A stretch of DNA of 64,000 nt from contig JALJOM010000008.1 of the NCBI GenBank assembly GCA_024304885.1, forward strand, positions 124,001-188,000. The letters run 5' to 3'. The notes beneath the pieces are model-generated. The model saw only the letters and a program-made list of their open reading frames with translations. It was not told the origin of the DNA and did not search any database. Positions 26,470 to 35,874 of the stretch are shown here, piece after piece; within the stretch, counting starts at the first letter, position 1; each line of letters begins with the position of its first letter. This DNA comes from Beijerinckiaceae bacterium. Its GTDB lineage: Bacteria; Pseudomonadota; Alphaproteobacteria; Rhizobiales; Beijerinckiaceae. The position numbers and the translations under genes are program-made.

Positions 26470-27045
26470 ATGATGCTTGATACTCCGCCGAGCCGGGACG
26501 GCTGGCACGCGACCACGATCGTCATGGTCAAGAAGGACGGCCGCACCGTGATTGGCGGCGACGGCCAGGTCTCGGTCGGCCAGACCATCATCAAGGGCAA
26601 TGCGAAGAAGGTCCGCCGGCTCGCCAAGGGCGAGGTCATCGGCGGCTTCGCCGGCGCCACGGCCGATGCCTTCACCCTCTTCGAGCGGCTCGAAGCCAAG
26701 CTCGAGCAATATCCGGGGCAGCTCATGCGCGCCTGCGTCGAGCTCGCCAAGGACTGGCGCATGGACCGTTACCTGCGCCGGCTCGAGGCCATGATGCTCG
26801 TCGCCGACAAGGAGGCGAGCCTCGTCCTGACCGGGACCGGGGACGTGCTCGAGCCCGAGACGCTCGACAAGGGCAGCGTCATGGGGATCGGGTCCGGCGG
26901 CAACTACGCGCTCGCGGCGGGCCGCGCTCTTCTCGACACCGATCTCGACGCCGAGACCATCGCCCGGCGCGCGCTCACGATCGCCTCCGACATCTGCGTC
27001 TATACGAACGCGAACTTCGTGCTGGAATCGATCGCGTCGAAGTGA
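26470..27045 (+). CDS. hslV: ATP-dependent protease subunit HslV
   Basis: HslV forms the two hexameric rings of the HslUV protease and has proteasome-beta-type N-terminal threonine chemistry. The product has a short propeptide and HATTIV, so the catalytic threonine is T15. Further motifs are [43 protein letters not shown] and the C-terminal [16 protein letters not shown]. The ATG at 26470 or the adjacent one at 26473 is the likely start; GGAG at 26463 fits 26473 slightly better. It is 37 bases before hslU. Confidence 0.93.
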   Translation: MMLDTPPSRDGWHATTIVMVKKDGRTVIGGDGQVSVGQTIIKGNAKKVRRLAKGEVIGGFAGATADAFTLFERLEAKLEQYPGQLMRACVELAKDWRMDRYLRRLEAMMLVADKEASLVLTGTGDVLEPETLDKGSVMGIGSGGNYALAAGRALLDTDLDAETIARRALTIASDICVYTNANFVLESIASK

Positions 27046-27082
27046 GCCGCAAGCCCCGAGAAAGCCCGAGAAAGTCGATGTC

Positions 27083-28390
27083 ATGAGTGATTTTTCCCCG
27101 CGCGAGATCGTCTCCGAGCTCGACCGGTTCATCGTCGGGCAGAAGGATGCGAAGCGCGCGGTCGCGATCGCGCTGCGCAACCGCTGGCGACGGCTGCGCC
27201 TCGAAGGCCCGATGCGCGACGAGGTGCTGCCGAAGAACATCCTCATGATCGGGCCGACCGGCTGCGGCAAGACCGAGATCTCGCGCCGCCTGGCACGGCT
27301 CGCCGGCGCGCCCTTCCTCAAGGTCGAGGCGACGAAGTTCACCGAGGTCGGCTATGTCGGCCGCGACGTGGATCAGATCATCCGCGACCTCGTCGAGACC
27401 GCGATCGCCATGGTCAAGGACGAGAAGCGCAAGTCGGTCGAGCCCCGCGCGCACCTCGCCGCGGAGGAACGGGTGCTCGACGCCCTCGTCGGCGCCAATG
27501 CCTCGGCCTCGACGCGCGAGAGCTTCCGACGCAAGCTGCGCGCCGGCGAGCTCGACGACAAGGAGATCGAGATCGAGATCGCCCAGGCCTCGTCCTCGGT
27601 GCCGATGTTCGAGCTGCCGAACATGCCGGGCTCGGCGATCGGCGCGATCTCCCTCGGCGACATTTTCGGCAAGGGGTTCGGGCAGCGCGCGAAGCCCCGG
27701 CGCATGACGGTGAAGGAGGCGCATGATCCGCTGGTCCTCGAGGAGAGCGACAAGCTGATCGACCAGGATCAGATCGTCCAGCAGGCGATCCGCGATGTCG
27801 AGAACAACGGCATCGTCTTCCTCGACGAGATCGACAAGATTTGCGCGAGGGAGGGGCGCGGCTCCGGCGATGTCTCGCGCGAGGGCGTGCAGCGCGACCT
27901 CCTGCCGCTCATCGAGGGCACGACCGTCCCGACCAAGCACGGCGCCGTGAAGACGGACCATATCCTCTTCATCGGCTCCGGCGCCTTTCACGCCACGAAA
28001 CCTTCGGACCTATTGCCCGAGCTGCAAGGCCGCCTGCCGATCCGGGTCGAGCTCATGCCGCTGAACGAGGAGGACTTCCGCCGCATCCTCACCGAGACCG
28101 AGGCGAGCCTCATCAAGCAATACGAGGCGCTGCTCGGCACGGAGGGCGTGGCTTTGAAGTTCACCCAGAGCGCGGTCCATGCGCTCGCGCGCGTCGCCGT
28201 GCAGGTGAACGCCTCGGTCGAGAACATCGGGGCGCGGCGGCTGCAGACGGTGATGGAGCGCGTGCTCGACGAGGTGAGCTTCACCGCCCCCGACCGTTTC
28301 GGCGAGACGATCGAGATCGACGGCGATTATGTCGAGAAGCACATCGGCGATCTCGCCAAGAACGCCGACTTGAGCCGGTTCATCCTTTAG
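27083..28390 (+). CDS. hslU: ATP-dependent protease ATPase subunit HslU
   Basis: HslU is the AAA+ unfoldase that feeds proteins to HslV. The 435-residue product has Walker A GPTGCGKT at 57-64, the pore motif region [14 protein letters not shown], an I domain (about 110-230), Walker [11 protein letters not shown], sensor GSGAFH and the conserved C-terminal tail ending SRFIL that docks into HslV. It is second in an hslV-hslU operon. The following gene is foreign-looking. Confidence 0.95.
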   Translation: MSDFSPREIVSELDRFIVGQKDAKRAVAIALRNRWRRLRLEGPMRDEVLPKNILMIGPTGCGKTEISRRLARLAGAPFLKVEATKFTEVGYVGRDVDQIIRDLVETAIAMVKDEKRKSVEPRAHLAAEERVLDALVGANASASTRESFRRKLRAGELDDKEIEIEIAQASSSVPMFELPNMPGSAIGAISLGDIFGKGFGQRAKPRRMTVKEAHDPLVLEESDKLIDQDQIVQQAIRDVENNGIVFLDEIDKICAREGRGSGDVSREGVQRDLLPLIEGTTVPTKHGAVKTDHILFIGSGAFHATKPSDLLPELQGRLPIRVELMPLNEEDFRRILTETEASLIKQYEALLGTEGVALKFTQSAVHALARVAVQVNASVENIGARRLQTVMERVLDEVSFTAPDRFGETIEIDGDYVEKHIGDLAKNADLSRFIL

Positions 28391-28439
28391 CTTTAACGGA
28401 TTGACGTATGCACCTACTTGGAGGCAACCGTAGAGGGTC

Positions 28440-29240
28440 ATGCCAAATCCTGCTTGTGTGACACATCAAGTAATTGCTTCGCGGGGCGCGATAACAGGAG
28501 TGTTAGGATTTCTTGGCCTTCTGATTGCGCTCGGCAAGCCAATTTACTGGAGCATAGGCATGCTCAGTAATATCGATTTTGTCAGGAACAATTGGGACAG
28601 CGTTGGAGCATTCCTTAATAGTGGATGGGGGACGTTCACATCATTTGTAGTTGGTATGGCGATACTCGGATATTCAATCCATCGCGGGCTACGCACTGGC
28701 AACATTTCGTTGGACTCAACTTTGGCTGAGCCTATAGTGCAAGGTAACCAACTGGCGACACCACCATCTCTACAGAAGGGTCTGTATGTATGTGACATAC
28801 GTTTCACCTTCGCCGACCTACAGAGCGATAGGCACAGCGAATTGACAATGCGCGTGTTTAACGCGTCCGGTCGCGTCGTGGCAATTTCTGGATTATCTGG
28901 ACACATAAAGTTCAATGCTCCAAATAACGTCGATCCTTCCCGCATGGGCGTTTTACCGACTCCGGCGATGCACCCGGATACTGAGCGGACGGTCACTCAA
29001 CTGAGAGAGTGGCTTTTGATATTAACTCAACGAGTGCCAGCGGCTGAGGCTGACAAGTTGGTGGAGATGCTCGAGGCTGACGTCCCCATTCTTTTTGATC
29101 TTAGCGAATTGATAATTGAAGTATCTGCACAGGATGGTGCGAGCAAAGCTGAGCGATTGCCAATTTGGTCAGGCGTAAGCTACAGCCGTGGTCACGGCTT
29201 TGGTATGATTATCAGCGGTATCATGGAAGTTAAAATCTAG
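28440..29240 (+). CDS. AT-rich orphan membrane protein with soluble C-terminal domain
   Basis: The 266-residue product has two predicted membrane helices (about 17-40 and 64-82) and a soluble region of about 180 residues with alternating hydrophobic beta-strand-like stretches (GLYVCDIRFTFAD, ELTMRVFNASGRVVAISG) and a helical segment near 190-215. GAGGG lies just upstream of the ATG. Base composition is far more AT-rich than the flanking hslU and pqqE genes and codon choice is different, a strong sign of recent transfer. No family was recognised. A soluble domain with a membrane anchor next to a housekeeping operon could be a defence effector, but nothing in the sequence proves this. Confidence 0.7.
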   Translation: MPNPACVTHQVIASRGAITGVLGFLGLLIALGKPIYWSIGMLSNIDFVRNNWDSVGAFLNSGWGTFTSFVVGMAILGYSIHRGLRTGNISLDSTLAEPIVQGNQLATPPSLQKGLYVCDIRFTFADLQSDRHSELTMRVFNASGRVVAISGLSGHIKFNAPNNVDPSRMGVLPTPAMHPDTERTVTQLREWLLILTQRVPAAEADKLVEMLEADVPILFDLSELIIEVSAQDGASKAERLPIWSGVSYSRGHGFGMIISGIMEVKI

Positions 29241-29392
29241 GAAAGCTCGGGAACTCGCCGTCGAGCGAGCCGTCCGCAACGCCCGCGGAGCGCGCGAAGA
29301 CTTGCCATTTCATCGCCGCGACAGGTTTTCGCGGAACGCCGCGCAAATAGGCGAGAAGTCGCGCGATACGATTTTGTGCGACCGAATTGCCC

Positions 29393-30520
29393 TCACTCCG
29401 CCTCGGCGTGCTGCCGCATGCGCCGATAGGCATAGGCCGGATGCGGGTTTGTCTCGGCTCCCCGAGCCGAAAGCGCCGCCTGCTCCGCCACGGCGGCGTG
29501 ATGCGGCGAGAGATGGCACACGGGATCGGCCTCGCGCGCGTCGCCGGCAAGCGCCAGCGCCTGGCAGCGGCAGCCGCCGTAGTCGATCGTCTTGCGCTCG
29601 CAGGAGCGGCACGGCTCGCGCATCCAGTCGAAGCCACGGAACGCGTTGAACGCGGGCGAGCTTTCCCAAATCTCCGCGAGCGAATGATCGGCAACGTTCC
29701 AGAACTCGAGGCCCGGGATCGTCTCGGCGGCGTGGCAGGGAAGCGCGCGGCCCGACGGCGTGATGTTGAGGCCCCGCTTGCCCCAGCCTCCCATGCAGGC
29801 CTTCGGATAGCGGGCATGATAGTCCGGGATCACGTGATCGATCACGAGCACGTTCTTGGTCTCGGCTCGGAGCGCCTCGACCTCGGCGATCGCGGCCTCC
29901 GCCTCCTCGGCGGACGGCATGAGCGCATCCCGGTTGAGAATCCCCCAGCCGTAATATTGCGCATGAGCGATCTCGACCCGGCGCGCGCCGAGCTCCACCG
30001 CGAGCCGCACCATGGCGCTGGCGCGGGAAATATTGGCGCGGTGGATGACGGCGTTGAGGGTCAAGGGCAAGCCGGCATCCGTCACCCAGCGGGCGACCTC
30101 GAGCTTGCGGGTGAAGGCGCCCTCGTAGCCGGCGATCCGGTCGGCCGAGGATTCGTCCGTGTCCTGGATCGAGAGCTGCACATGGTCGAGGCCGAGGACC
30201 GCGAGGTCCTGGATCCGAGCCTCGGTGAGGCCGATCCCCGAGGTGATGAGATTGGTGTAGAGGCCGACGTTCGCGCAATGGGCGACGATTTGCGCGAGAT
30301 CGCTCCGCGCCGCCGGCTCGCCGCCGGAGAGATGCACATGCAGCACCCCGAGCGCGGCGGCTTGCGAGAAAACCTCGAGCCAGGCCTCGGTGTCGAGCTC
30401 GTTGGCACGCGGCTCGAGCGCGAGCGGGTTGGAGCAATAGGGGCAGCCGAGAGGGCAGCGATGGGTGAGCTCGGCGAGAAGGCCGACAGGCTTCGGGATC
30501 TCTCTCGGCGCTGCGTTCAA
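29393..30520 (-). CDS. pqqE: PQQ biosynthesis radical SAM enzyme PqqE
   Basis: PqqE uses S-adenosylmethionine and iron-sulfur clusters to cross-link the Glu and Tyr of PqqA. The 375-residue product has the radical SAM motif C22-PLG-C26-PY-C29, and a C-terminal SPASM-type auxiliary cluster region with [27 protein letters not shown] and a later Cys. The LSGGEP SAM-binding motif (about 64-69) is present. Its ATG at 30520 overlaps the pqqD stop by four bases. It is last in the pqqABCDE operon. Confidence 0.95.
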   Translation of the reverse strand: MNAAPREIPKPVGLLAELTHRCPLGCPYCSNPLALEPRANELDTEAWLEVFSQAAALGVLHVHLSGGEPAARSDLAQIVAHCANVGLYTNLITSGIGLTEARIQDLAVLGLDHVQLSIQDTDESSADRIAGYEGAFTRKLEVARWVTDAGLPLTLNAVIHRANISRASAMVRLAVELGARRVEIAHAQYYGWGILNRDALMPSAEEAEAAIAEVEALRAETKNVLVIDHVIPDYHARYPKACMGGWGKRGLNITPSGRALPCHAAETIPGLEFWNVADHSLAEIWESSPAFNAFRGFDWMREPCRSCERKTIDYGGCRCQALALAGDAREADPVCHLSPHHAAVAEQAALSARGAETNPHPAYAYRRMRQHAEAE

Positions 30521-30804
30521 AGGTCCATCATCCGCTTGGCTGCGAGCTCGTCGAGGAGCGCGCGGACGTCGCTCGCTACCTGGCCCCGATCCGCGGAAAA
30601 GGCCGCCGCGAGATCATCGACGATCGCATCGAAGGTCGCAATCCCGTCGCAGCGTTTCAAGATCTCGACGGCGATCGCATCCGCCTTGATCACCCGCTCG
30701 GGCGCGAGGAGCAGCCATTCGCCGCGGGTCTCGTCGTGCTTCAGCCTGACACCTCGCGGCAAGCGCGGCCTGCATGCTCCCGCATCGGCCTCGTCGACGC
30801 TCAC
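30517..30804 (-). CDS. pqqD: PQQ biosynthesis peptide chaperone PqqD
   Basis: PqqD binds the PqqA peptide and presents it to PqqE. The 95-residue product has the RRE-type fold of Pqq[27 protein letters not shown], then [19 protein letters not shown] and a C-terminal helix [16 protein letters not shown] start at 30804 overlaps the pqqC stop (GTGA). The longer open frame upstream is a shadow of pqqC. It is a separate gene here, not fused to pqqC as in Methylobacterium extorquens. Confidence 0.9.
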   Translation of the reverse strand: MSVDEADAGACRPRLPRGVRLKHDETRGEWLLLAPERVIKADAIAVEILKRCDGIATFDAIVDDLAAAFSADRGQVASDVRALLDELAAKRMMDL

Positions 30805-31562
30805 GCCGCCGCTCCGCGCGCGGCCGTGACGGTCCCGGGCACCCAGGCCCCCGGCGGGATCGGGCGTTCGACATAGGCGCACCACAAGGCGTCCAGCTGG
30901 GCCCACAGGACCGAGCACTTGAACTCGAGCGCGCGGATCACGAGCTCCTGCTCGGCCCGGGTCGCGGCATGGCGCTTGACGAAGTCGAGCGCGAAATCGC
31001 TGTCGCGCTTGGCCTGCTCCGGACGCAAGGTGAAATAGGCGAGCGTCTCCTTGCTGACGAAATCATAATGCGCCAGCATGCCGGCGACACGCTCGCTGAT
31101 GATGCCGGGCGAGAACAATTCCGTGAGCGAGGAGGCGACGGCCTCGAGCAGGCTGCGGTCGCGGCAGAACGCGATATAGGCCTCGACCGCGAAGCGCGTG
31201 GCGGGAAGAATGCCCTTTGTCGAGGTGACGTAGTCACGGGGAAAGCCGAGGCTGTCGGTGAGCTTCAGCCAGCGCTCGATCCCGCCGTCGCCCTCGCGCA
31301 GCCCGTCGTGGTCCTCGATGCGCTTGCGCCAAGCCCGGCGGTCGGCGGCGTCGCCCATCCGCGTCAGCACGGTCGCGTCCTTGATCGGGATCGATGCCTG
31401 GTAGTAGTAGCGGTTGAGCGCCCAGGCCTGCACCTCCTCGTAGGTGCATTGGCCGGCATGCAGGCGGCGATGGAACCGATGCAGGTTGTGGTATTGCTCG
31501 GCACCGACTTGGCGCAGGCGGGCCTCGAGCTCGTCGCCGCTCATCGGGTCGGGAACGATCAC
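30801..31562 (-). CDS. pqqC: Pyrroloquinoline-quinone synthase PqqC
   Basis: PqqC carries out the last step, an oxygen-dependent eight-electron oxidation and ring closure that yields PQQ without a cofactor. The product (253 residues from GTG 31562) is all-helical with family motifs YHNLHRFHRRLHAGQCTYEEVQ, WALNRYYYQASIPIKDA, RIEDHDG, TELFSPGII and HYDFVSKETLAYF. The GTG at 31562 overlaps the pqqB stop (GTGA) and has GGAGGTGG eight bases upstream; an ATG at 31544 is an alternative. Confidence 0.93.
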   Translation of the reverse strand: MIVPDPMSGDELEARLRQVGAEQYHNLHRFHRRLHAGQCTYEEVQAWALNRYYYQASIPIKDATVLTRMGDAADRRAWRKRIEDHDGLREGDGGIERWLKLTDSLGFPRDYVTSTKGILPATRFAVEAYIAFCRDRSLLEAVASSLTELFSPGIISERVAGMLAHYDFVSKETLAYFTLRPEQAKRDSDFALDFVKRHAATRAEQELVIRALEFKCSVLWAQLDALWCAYVERPIPPGAWVPGTVTAARGAAA

Positions 31563-32458
31563 AGCACCACCTCCATGCCGTCGTAGGCGACTTCCCAGCC
31601 GGCCTGCTCGACCATCGCGCGCTCCTGCGAATCCTCGACGAGGACGGGATTCGTGTTGTTGATGTGGATGTAGATCTTCCGGCCGATCCCGCTCCCCGCG
31701 AGCCGGGCCACCGAGCCCTTCTCGCCGCTCATCGAGACATGGCCCATCCGCCATGCGGTCTTCGTCGAGAGGCCGAGAGCGACCATCTCGTCGTCGGTGA
31801 AGGTGGTGCCGTCGAAGAACAGGACCTCGGCACCGCTGAGCCGCTTCTCCACCCGCTCGTTGATCTCGGCGCAGCCCGGAATGTAGAAGAACGTGTTCTT
31901 GCCGTCGGAGACCTCGAGGCCGATCGTGGACTCCGTCTCCGCGCCGATCACGAGATCGGCCTGCTCGAGATAGAGCGGAACCTTGCCGGGCACGGCGAAA
32001 GGCCGGACGGTGAGGCCGAGGCCCGTCTCCACGGCCTCGTCGAGCTCGACCGGGCAGGTCTTGACGAGATCCCGGTTCAGGACGCCGAAGAGGCTCGTCG
32101 CCGCGACCTGGTCGAGCGTGGCGCGGCTCCCGAAAAGCACGAAGCTCTGCTGCTCGCGTAGGGTCAGGAGGCCGGCGAGGTGGTCCACGTCCCCGTTGGT
32201 CACGAAGACGGCCGCGATCGGCGAGTGCCGGCTCGCGCCGCGGGGGTGGAGGTCTGGTGATGCGATGATCTGCTGGCGGAGATCCGGCGATGCGTTGAGG
32301 AGCAGCCAGCGGGTGCCGTCGGCGGTCACCGCGAGGCTCGACTGGCTGCGGGGCTTGACCCTGGTGTCGCCGGCCCAGGCGAGCCGGCAGACGGGACACG
32401 AGCAGTTCCATTGCGGAAAGCCGCCGCCCGCCGCGGAGCCGAGCACCAAAATGCGCAC
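31559..32458 (-). CDS. pqqB: PQQ biosynthesis protein PqqB
   Basis: PqqB is a metallo-beta-lactamase-fold hydroxylase that acts on the processed Glu-Tyr dipeptide. The 299-residue product has the typical MRILVLGSAAGGGFPQWNC start with a GTG codon at 32458, a CxC knuckle (CSCPVC, about 19-24), a modified metal motif TNGDVDHLAGL in place of HxHxDH, and the C-terminal HINNTNPVL. It lies 48 bases after pqqA. Confidence 0.94.
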   Translation of the reverse strand: MRILVLGSAAGGGFPQWNCSCPVCRLAWAGDTRVKPRSQSSLAVTADGTRWLLLNASPDLRQQIIASPDLHPRGASRHSPIAAVFVTNGDVDHLAGLLTLREQQSFVLFGSRATLDQVAATSLFGVLNRDLVKTCPVELDEAVETGLGLTVRPFAVPGKVPLYLEQADLVIGAETESTIGLEVSDGKNTFFYIPGCAEINERVEKRLSGAEVLFFDGTTFTDDEMVALGLSTKTAWRMGHVSMSGEKGSVARLAGSGIGRKIYIHINNTNPVLVEDSQERAMVEQAGWEVAYDGMEVVL

Positions 32459-32506
32459 CGCGCGGCCCTCTGGGCCTGTGAGCTCGAAAGCTCGCGAGCG
32501 TGGCCG

Positions 32507-32584
32507 TCAGATCTCGGCGGAGAGGTAGCTCGTGACTTCCATGCCGATGCAGACTTCGGTGATTTGGGGGGTCGTCCAGGCCAT
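32507..32584 (-). CDS. pqqA: PQQ precursor peptide PqqA
   Basis: A 25-codon frame encodes the precursor peptide that donates its Glu and Tyr to PQQ. The sequence has the family layout MAWTTPQITEVCIGMEVTSY, with E16 and Y20 in the required Glu-x3-Tyr spacing. GGAGG lies seven bases before the ATG at 32584. It is first in the pqq operon. It is too short for usual gene-length cut-offs and is easily missed. Confidence 0.95.
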   Translation of the reverse strand: MAWTTPQITEVCIGMEVTSYLSAEI

Positions 32585-32739
32585 CTTGTCCTCCGCAGCG
32601 GTCGTCTCGTTGAATTTTTGGACTCTTCGTTGCCGATCCGTGGAGGCTCGGCCATGGTCCGGCGCCTATCTAGCATCGGGCAAAGCCCTGCGCCACCCCC
32701 TTTTCGGCTGGAACTCTGGCAAAAGCGCGTGGGAAATCG

Positions 32740-33345
32740 TCACAGCCAGGAGCGCTCGGCGGCGGCCCTCGTCTCGAAGGCCGCGATCTTGTCCGCCTTC
32801 TCGAGGGTGAGGCCGATGTCGTCGAGCCCCTCGAGCAGGCAATGCTTGCGGAACGGGTCGATCTCGAAATGCACGACCCCGCCGTCGGGGCCCCGGATCT
32901 CCTGGGCCTCGAGGTCGATCGAGAGCGTCGCGTTCGACCCGCGCGAGGCGTCGTCCATGAGCTTCGCCAGCATCTCGGGCGAGACCGTGATCGGCAAGAT
33001 CCCGTTCTTGAAGCAGTTGTTGTAGAAAATGTCGGCGAAGCTCGTCGAGATCACGCAGCGGATTCCGAAGTCGAGGAGCGCCCAGGGCGCGTGCTCGCGC
33101 GAGGAGCCGCAGCCGAAATTGTCCCTTGCCACGAGGATCTTCGCGTTGCGATAGGCCGGCTTGTTCAAGACGAAATCGGGGTTCTCGCTGCCGTCTTCCT
33201 TGTAGCGCAGCTCGAAGAAGAGGCCCGTGCCGAGGCCGGTGCGCTTGATCGTCTTGAGGTACTGCTTCGGGATGATCATGTCGGTATCGACATTCGTGAT
33301 CTCGAGCGGGGCGGCGACGCCGGTGAGGGAGGTGAACTTTTCCAT
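32740..33345 (-). CDS. leuD: 3-isopropylmalate dehydratase small subunit
   Basis: LeuD is the small subunit of isopropylmalate isomerase in leucine synthesis and pairs with LeuC, which is not in the window. The 201-residue product begins [31 protein letters not shown] and has the [13 protein letters not shown] substrate loop and [14 protein letters not shown] motif. The ATG at 33345 was chosen by homology; upstream frame is unrelated. It lies 155 bases before pqqA on the same strand. Confidence 0.95.
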   Translation of the reverse strand: MEKFTSLTGVAAPLEITNVDTDMIIPKQYLKTIKRTGLGTGLFFELRYKEDGSENPDFVLNKPAYRNAKILVARDNFGCGSSREHAPWALLDFGIRCVISTSFADIFYNNCFKNGILPITVSPEMLAKLMDDASRGSNATLSIDLEAQEIRGPDGGVVHFEIDPFRKHCLLEGLDDIGLTLEKADKIAAFETRAAAERSWL

Positions 33346-33909
33346 CTTTTTCGAGCTTTTCGCGTTGTCGTGACGGCACTTGTCTCGACTTGTAGCAAGC
33401 CGGCGCCGCCGGACGCAAACGAGCCGCAGGACCGTCCCCCTTCGGACTCGGCCAAAGGTGCTTGCGACGAATACGCGACTCTGAAGATGCGGGACCAATG
33501 CTCGGGGACCGTCGGGCCACGCGCATAGTAGCTTGCGCAGCGAGGGGAGCGGGCCGCTCTTGTCAATGACGCGAGCCACGGGTCAAGCCCGCGGATCGCG
33601 CCGCCTCAGGCGGTGCTTCGCATCATCGACAAGAGCAGAGCCGTCTCGCCGATCATGCTCCGCCCGAGAGGCGAATGGCGAAATCTGACGATGGCAGGTT
33701 GGCCCCATGCGTTCATGCAGCCCCCGCCCGGTGTACCCAGCCCCGCCTCTCGGCCATAGGGCGTTCGGAGCGACGCCCTATGGCTGACGCCCTCCCTTGA
33801 AGTGCAGGGATTCCGCCGCCGCACCGCCTGTCGAGACGTCGCCGTTGCGATCGACGTGTTCCGGCGTATGTTCCGGCGAGATCCGTCCAGACACGAGGCC
33901 AAGCCCCCG
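33346..33909. other. Gap between divergent leuD and the M3 peptidase gene
   Basis: The 560-base gap contains one strong hairpin (33753-33784) and no convincing gene. In-frame sequence before the peptidase ATG lacks homology. Confidence 0.35.
33753..33784. repeat. Inverted repeat (11-bp perfect stem)
   Basis: GCCATAGGGCG (33753-33763) pairs with CGCCCTATGGC (33774-33784) across a 10-base loop. It may be a mobile palindromic repeat or a terminator-like hairpin upstream of the peptidase gene. Confidence 0.55.
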
Positions 33910-35763
33910 ATGCTCTCCAAGCCCTTCCTCCTCCCAGACGCCGCCTTCGCGGCACCCGCCGCCGCCTCGACGGCTCCGGCCCAGCCGCTCGGCACCCTGC
34001 CGGAATGGAATCTCGCCGATCTCTATCCTTCCATGGACGCTCCCGCCTTCGCTGCCGACATCGCCAAGGCGACGGCCGAGTGCAAGGCGTTCAGCGATAC
34101 CTACAAGGGCAAGCTCGCGGCGCTCGCCGCCGACGCCAGCGGGGGCGCGAGCCTCGCCGAGGCGGTCAGGCGATACGAGGCGCTGGAGGAGCTCATGGGA
34201 CGCATCATGTCCTATGCGTCGCTCACCTATTCCGGCGACACCTCGGACCCGTCGCGCGCGAAATTCTACGGCGACGCGCAGGAGAAGGTCACCTCCGCCT
34301 CGACCGACCTTCTTTTCTTCGAGCTCGAGCTCAATCGCCTCGACGATGCTCTCGTCGGTCGCCTCGCCACCTCCGGCCCGCTCGCGCATTTCGAGCCCTG
34401 GCTGACGGACATCAGGAAAGGCAAGCCCTATCAGCTCGACGACCGCACCGAGGAATTGTTCCACGAGAAGTCGATCACCTGCTACGGCGCCTGGAACCGG
34501 CTCTTCGACGAGACCATCACCTCCCTGCGCTTCACGATCGACGGCGAGGAGCTGGCGCTCGAGCCGGTGCTGGCGCGTCTTCAGCACCCGAACGAGACGG
34601 TGCGCGAGAAGGCGGCCAAGGCCTTCGGCGCCGGCCTCGGGGCGAACTTGCGCATCTTCACGCTGATCTCGAACACGCTCGCCAAGGACAAGGAGATTTC
34701 CGACCGCTGGCGCGGCTTCGAGGATGTGGCGGATGCGCGGCATCTCGCGAACCGGGTCGAGCGCGAGGTCGTCGATGCCCTCGTCTCGGCCGTGCGCGAC
34801 GCCTATCCGCGCCTTTCGCACCGCTACTACAAACTGAAGGCGCGCTGGTTCGGCAAGCCCGCGCTGAACCATTGGGACCGCAACGCGCCGTTGCCCGATG
34901 CCGCCGCCCGGACCTATGCCTGGGCCGACGCCAAGGAGACGGTGCTTTCGGCCTATGATTCCTTCTCGCCGCACATGGCGGGGATCGCGAAGCGCTTCTT
35001 CGACGAGAGCTGGATCGACGCGCCCGTGCGGCCGGGCAAGCAACCGGGGGCCTTCGCGCATCCGACCGTGCCCTCGGCGCACCCTTACGTGCTGCTCAAC
35101 TACCAGGGCAAGCCGCGCGACGTGATGACGCTCGCCCACGAGCTCGGCCATGGCGTGCACCAGGTGCTCGCCGGGCCGAACGGGGCCTTGATGGCGCCGA
35201 CCCCGCTGACGCTCGCCGAGACGGCCTCGGTCTTCGGCGAGATGCTGACCTTTCGCGCGCTCCTTTCGCGCACCAAGAGCCCGACCGAGCGCCGCGCCAT
35301 GCTTGCCGCCAAAGTCGAGGACATGCTGAACACGGTGGTGCGCCAGATCGCCTTCTATTCCTTCGAGCGCAAGCTGCATCTCGAGCGTCGGGAGGGCGAG
35401 CTGACGGCGGATCGGATCTGCGAGCTGTGGATGGAGGAGCAGGCAGCGAGCCTAGGGCCCGCGATCAGCTTCGGCGAGGAATACAAACCCTATTGGGCCT
35501 ATATTCCACATTTCATCCATTCGCCCTTCTACGTCTACGCCTATGCCTTCGGGGATTGCCTGGTGAACTCGCTCTACGGCGTCTACCAGAAGGCGAGCGA
35601 GGGTTTCGCCGAGCGCTATCTCGCCATGCTCTCCGCGGGAGGCACGAAGCACCATTCCGAGCTGCTGGCCCCGTTCGGGCTCGACGCGCGCGACCCGGCC
35701 TTCTGGCAGATCGGGCTTTCCATGATCGAGGGCTTCATCGCCGAGCTCGAAGGGATGGGGTGA
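33910..35763 (+). CDS. pepF: M3 family oligoendopeptidase F
   Basis: This zinc metallopeptidase cleaves short oligopeptides in the cytoplasm. The 617-residue product has HELGH at 410-414 (zinc ligands H410 and H414, catalytic E411), with the third ligand expected in the LAETASVFGE segment 25-30 residues later. The C-terminal part ends ...IEGFIAELEGMG. The ATG at 33910 was preferred to upstream frame positions on homology. Length fits M3B peptidases. Its TGA stop is the first three bases of a family A repeat copy. Confidence 0.92.
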   Translation: MLSKPFLLPDAAFAAPAAASTAPAQPLGTLPEWNLADLYPSMDAPAFAADIAKATAECKAFSDTYKGKLAALAADASGGASLAEAVRRYEALEELMGRIMSYASLTYSGDTSDPSRAKFYGDAQEKVTSASTDLLFFELELNRLDDALVGRLATSGPLAHFEPWLTDIRKGKPYQLDDRTEELFHEKSITCYGAWNRLFDETITSLRFTIDGEELALEPVLARLQHPNETVREKAAKAFGAGLGANLRIFTLISNTLAKDKEISDRWRGFEDVADARHLANRVEREVVDALVSAVRDAYPRLSHRYYKLKARWFGKPALNHWDRNAPLPDAAARTYAWADAKETVLSAYDSFSPHMAGIAKRFFDESWIDAPVRPGKQPGAFAHPTVPSAHPYVLLNYQGKPRDVMTLAHELGHGVHQVLAGPNGALMAPTPLTLAETASVFGEMLTFRALLSRTKSPTERRAMLAAKVEDMLNTVVRQIAFYSFERKLHLERREGELTADRICELWMEEQAASLGPAISFGEEYKPYWAYIPHFIHSPFYVYAYAFGDCLVNSLYGVYQKASEGFAERYLAMLSAGGTKHHSELLAPFGLDARDPAFWQIGLSMIEGFIAELEGMG

Positions 35764-35863
35764 GCGTTTTCCAGCGGAGTGGACACCGGTTCGCGTCGCG
35801 AGAATGCGACAAGTCCGGCATGTAGAGCGGTTTCCGATTCGAGCGGATCGGAAATCCGCTCTA
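35761..35863 (+). repeat. Repeat family A copy
   Basis: TGAGCGTTTTCCAGCGGAGTGG, GGTTCGCGTCGCGAGAATGCG and the final stem TAGAGCGGTTTCCGATTC...GATCGGAAATCCGCTCTA. It starts with the pepF stop codon and ends just before the ribosome-binding site of the Uma2 gene. Confidence 0.8.
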
Positions 35864-35874
35864 CGGAGGAACCC

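Noticed and set aside
29230-29392. Minus-strand frame continuing after pqqE ending in FARSAG...FPRF
   Set aside because: No start site with a ribosome-binding site and no known family; it is in the gap next to the foreign gene and could be a remnant, but evidence is too weak.
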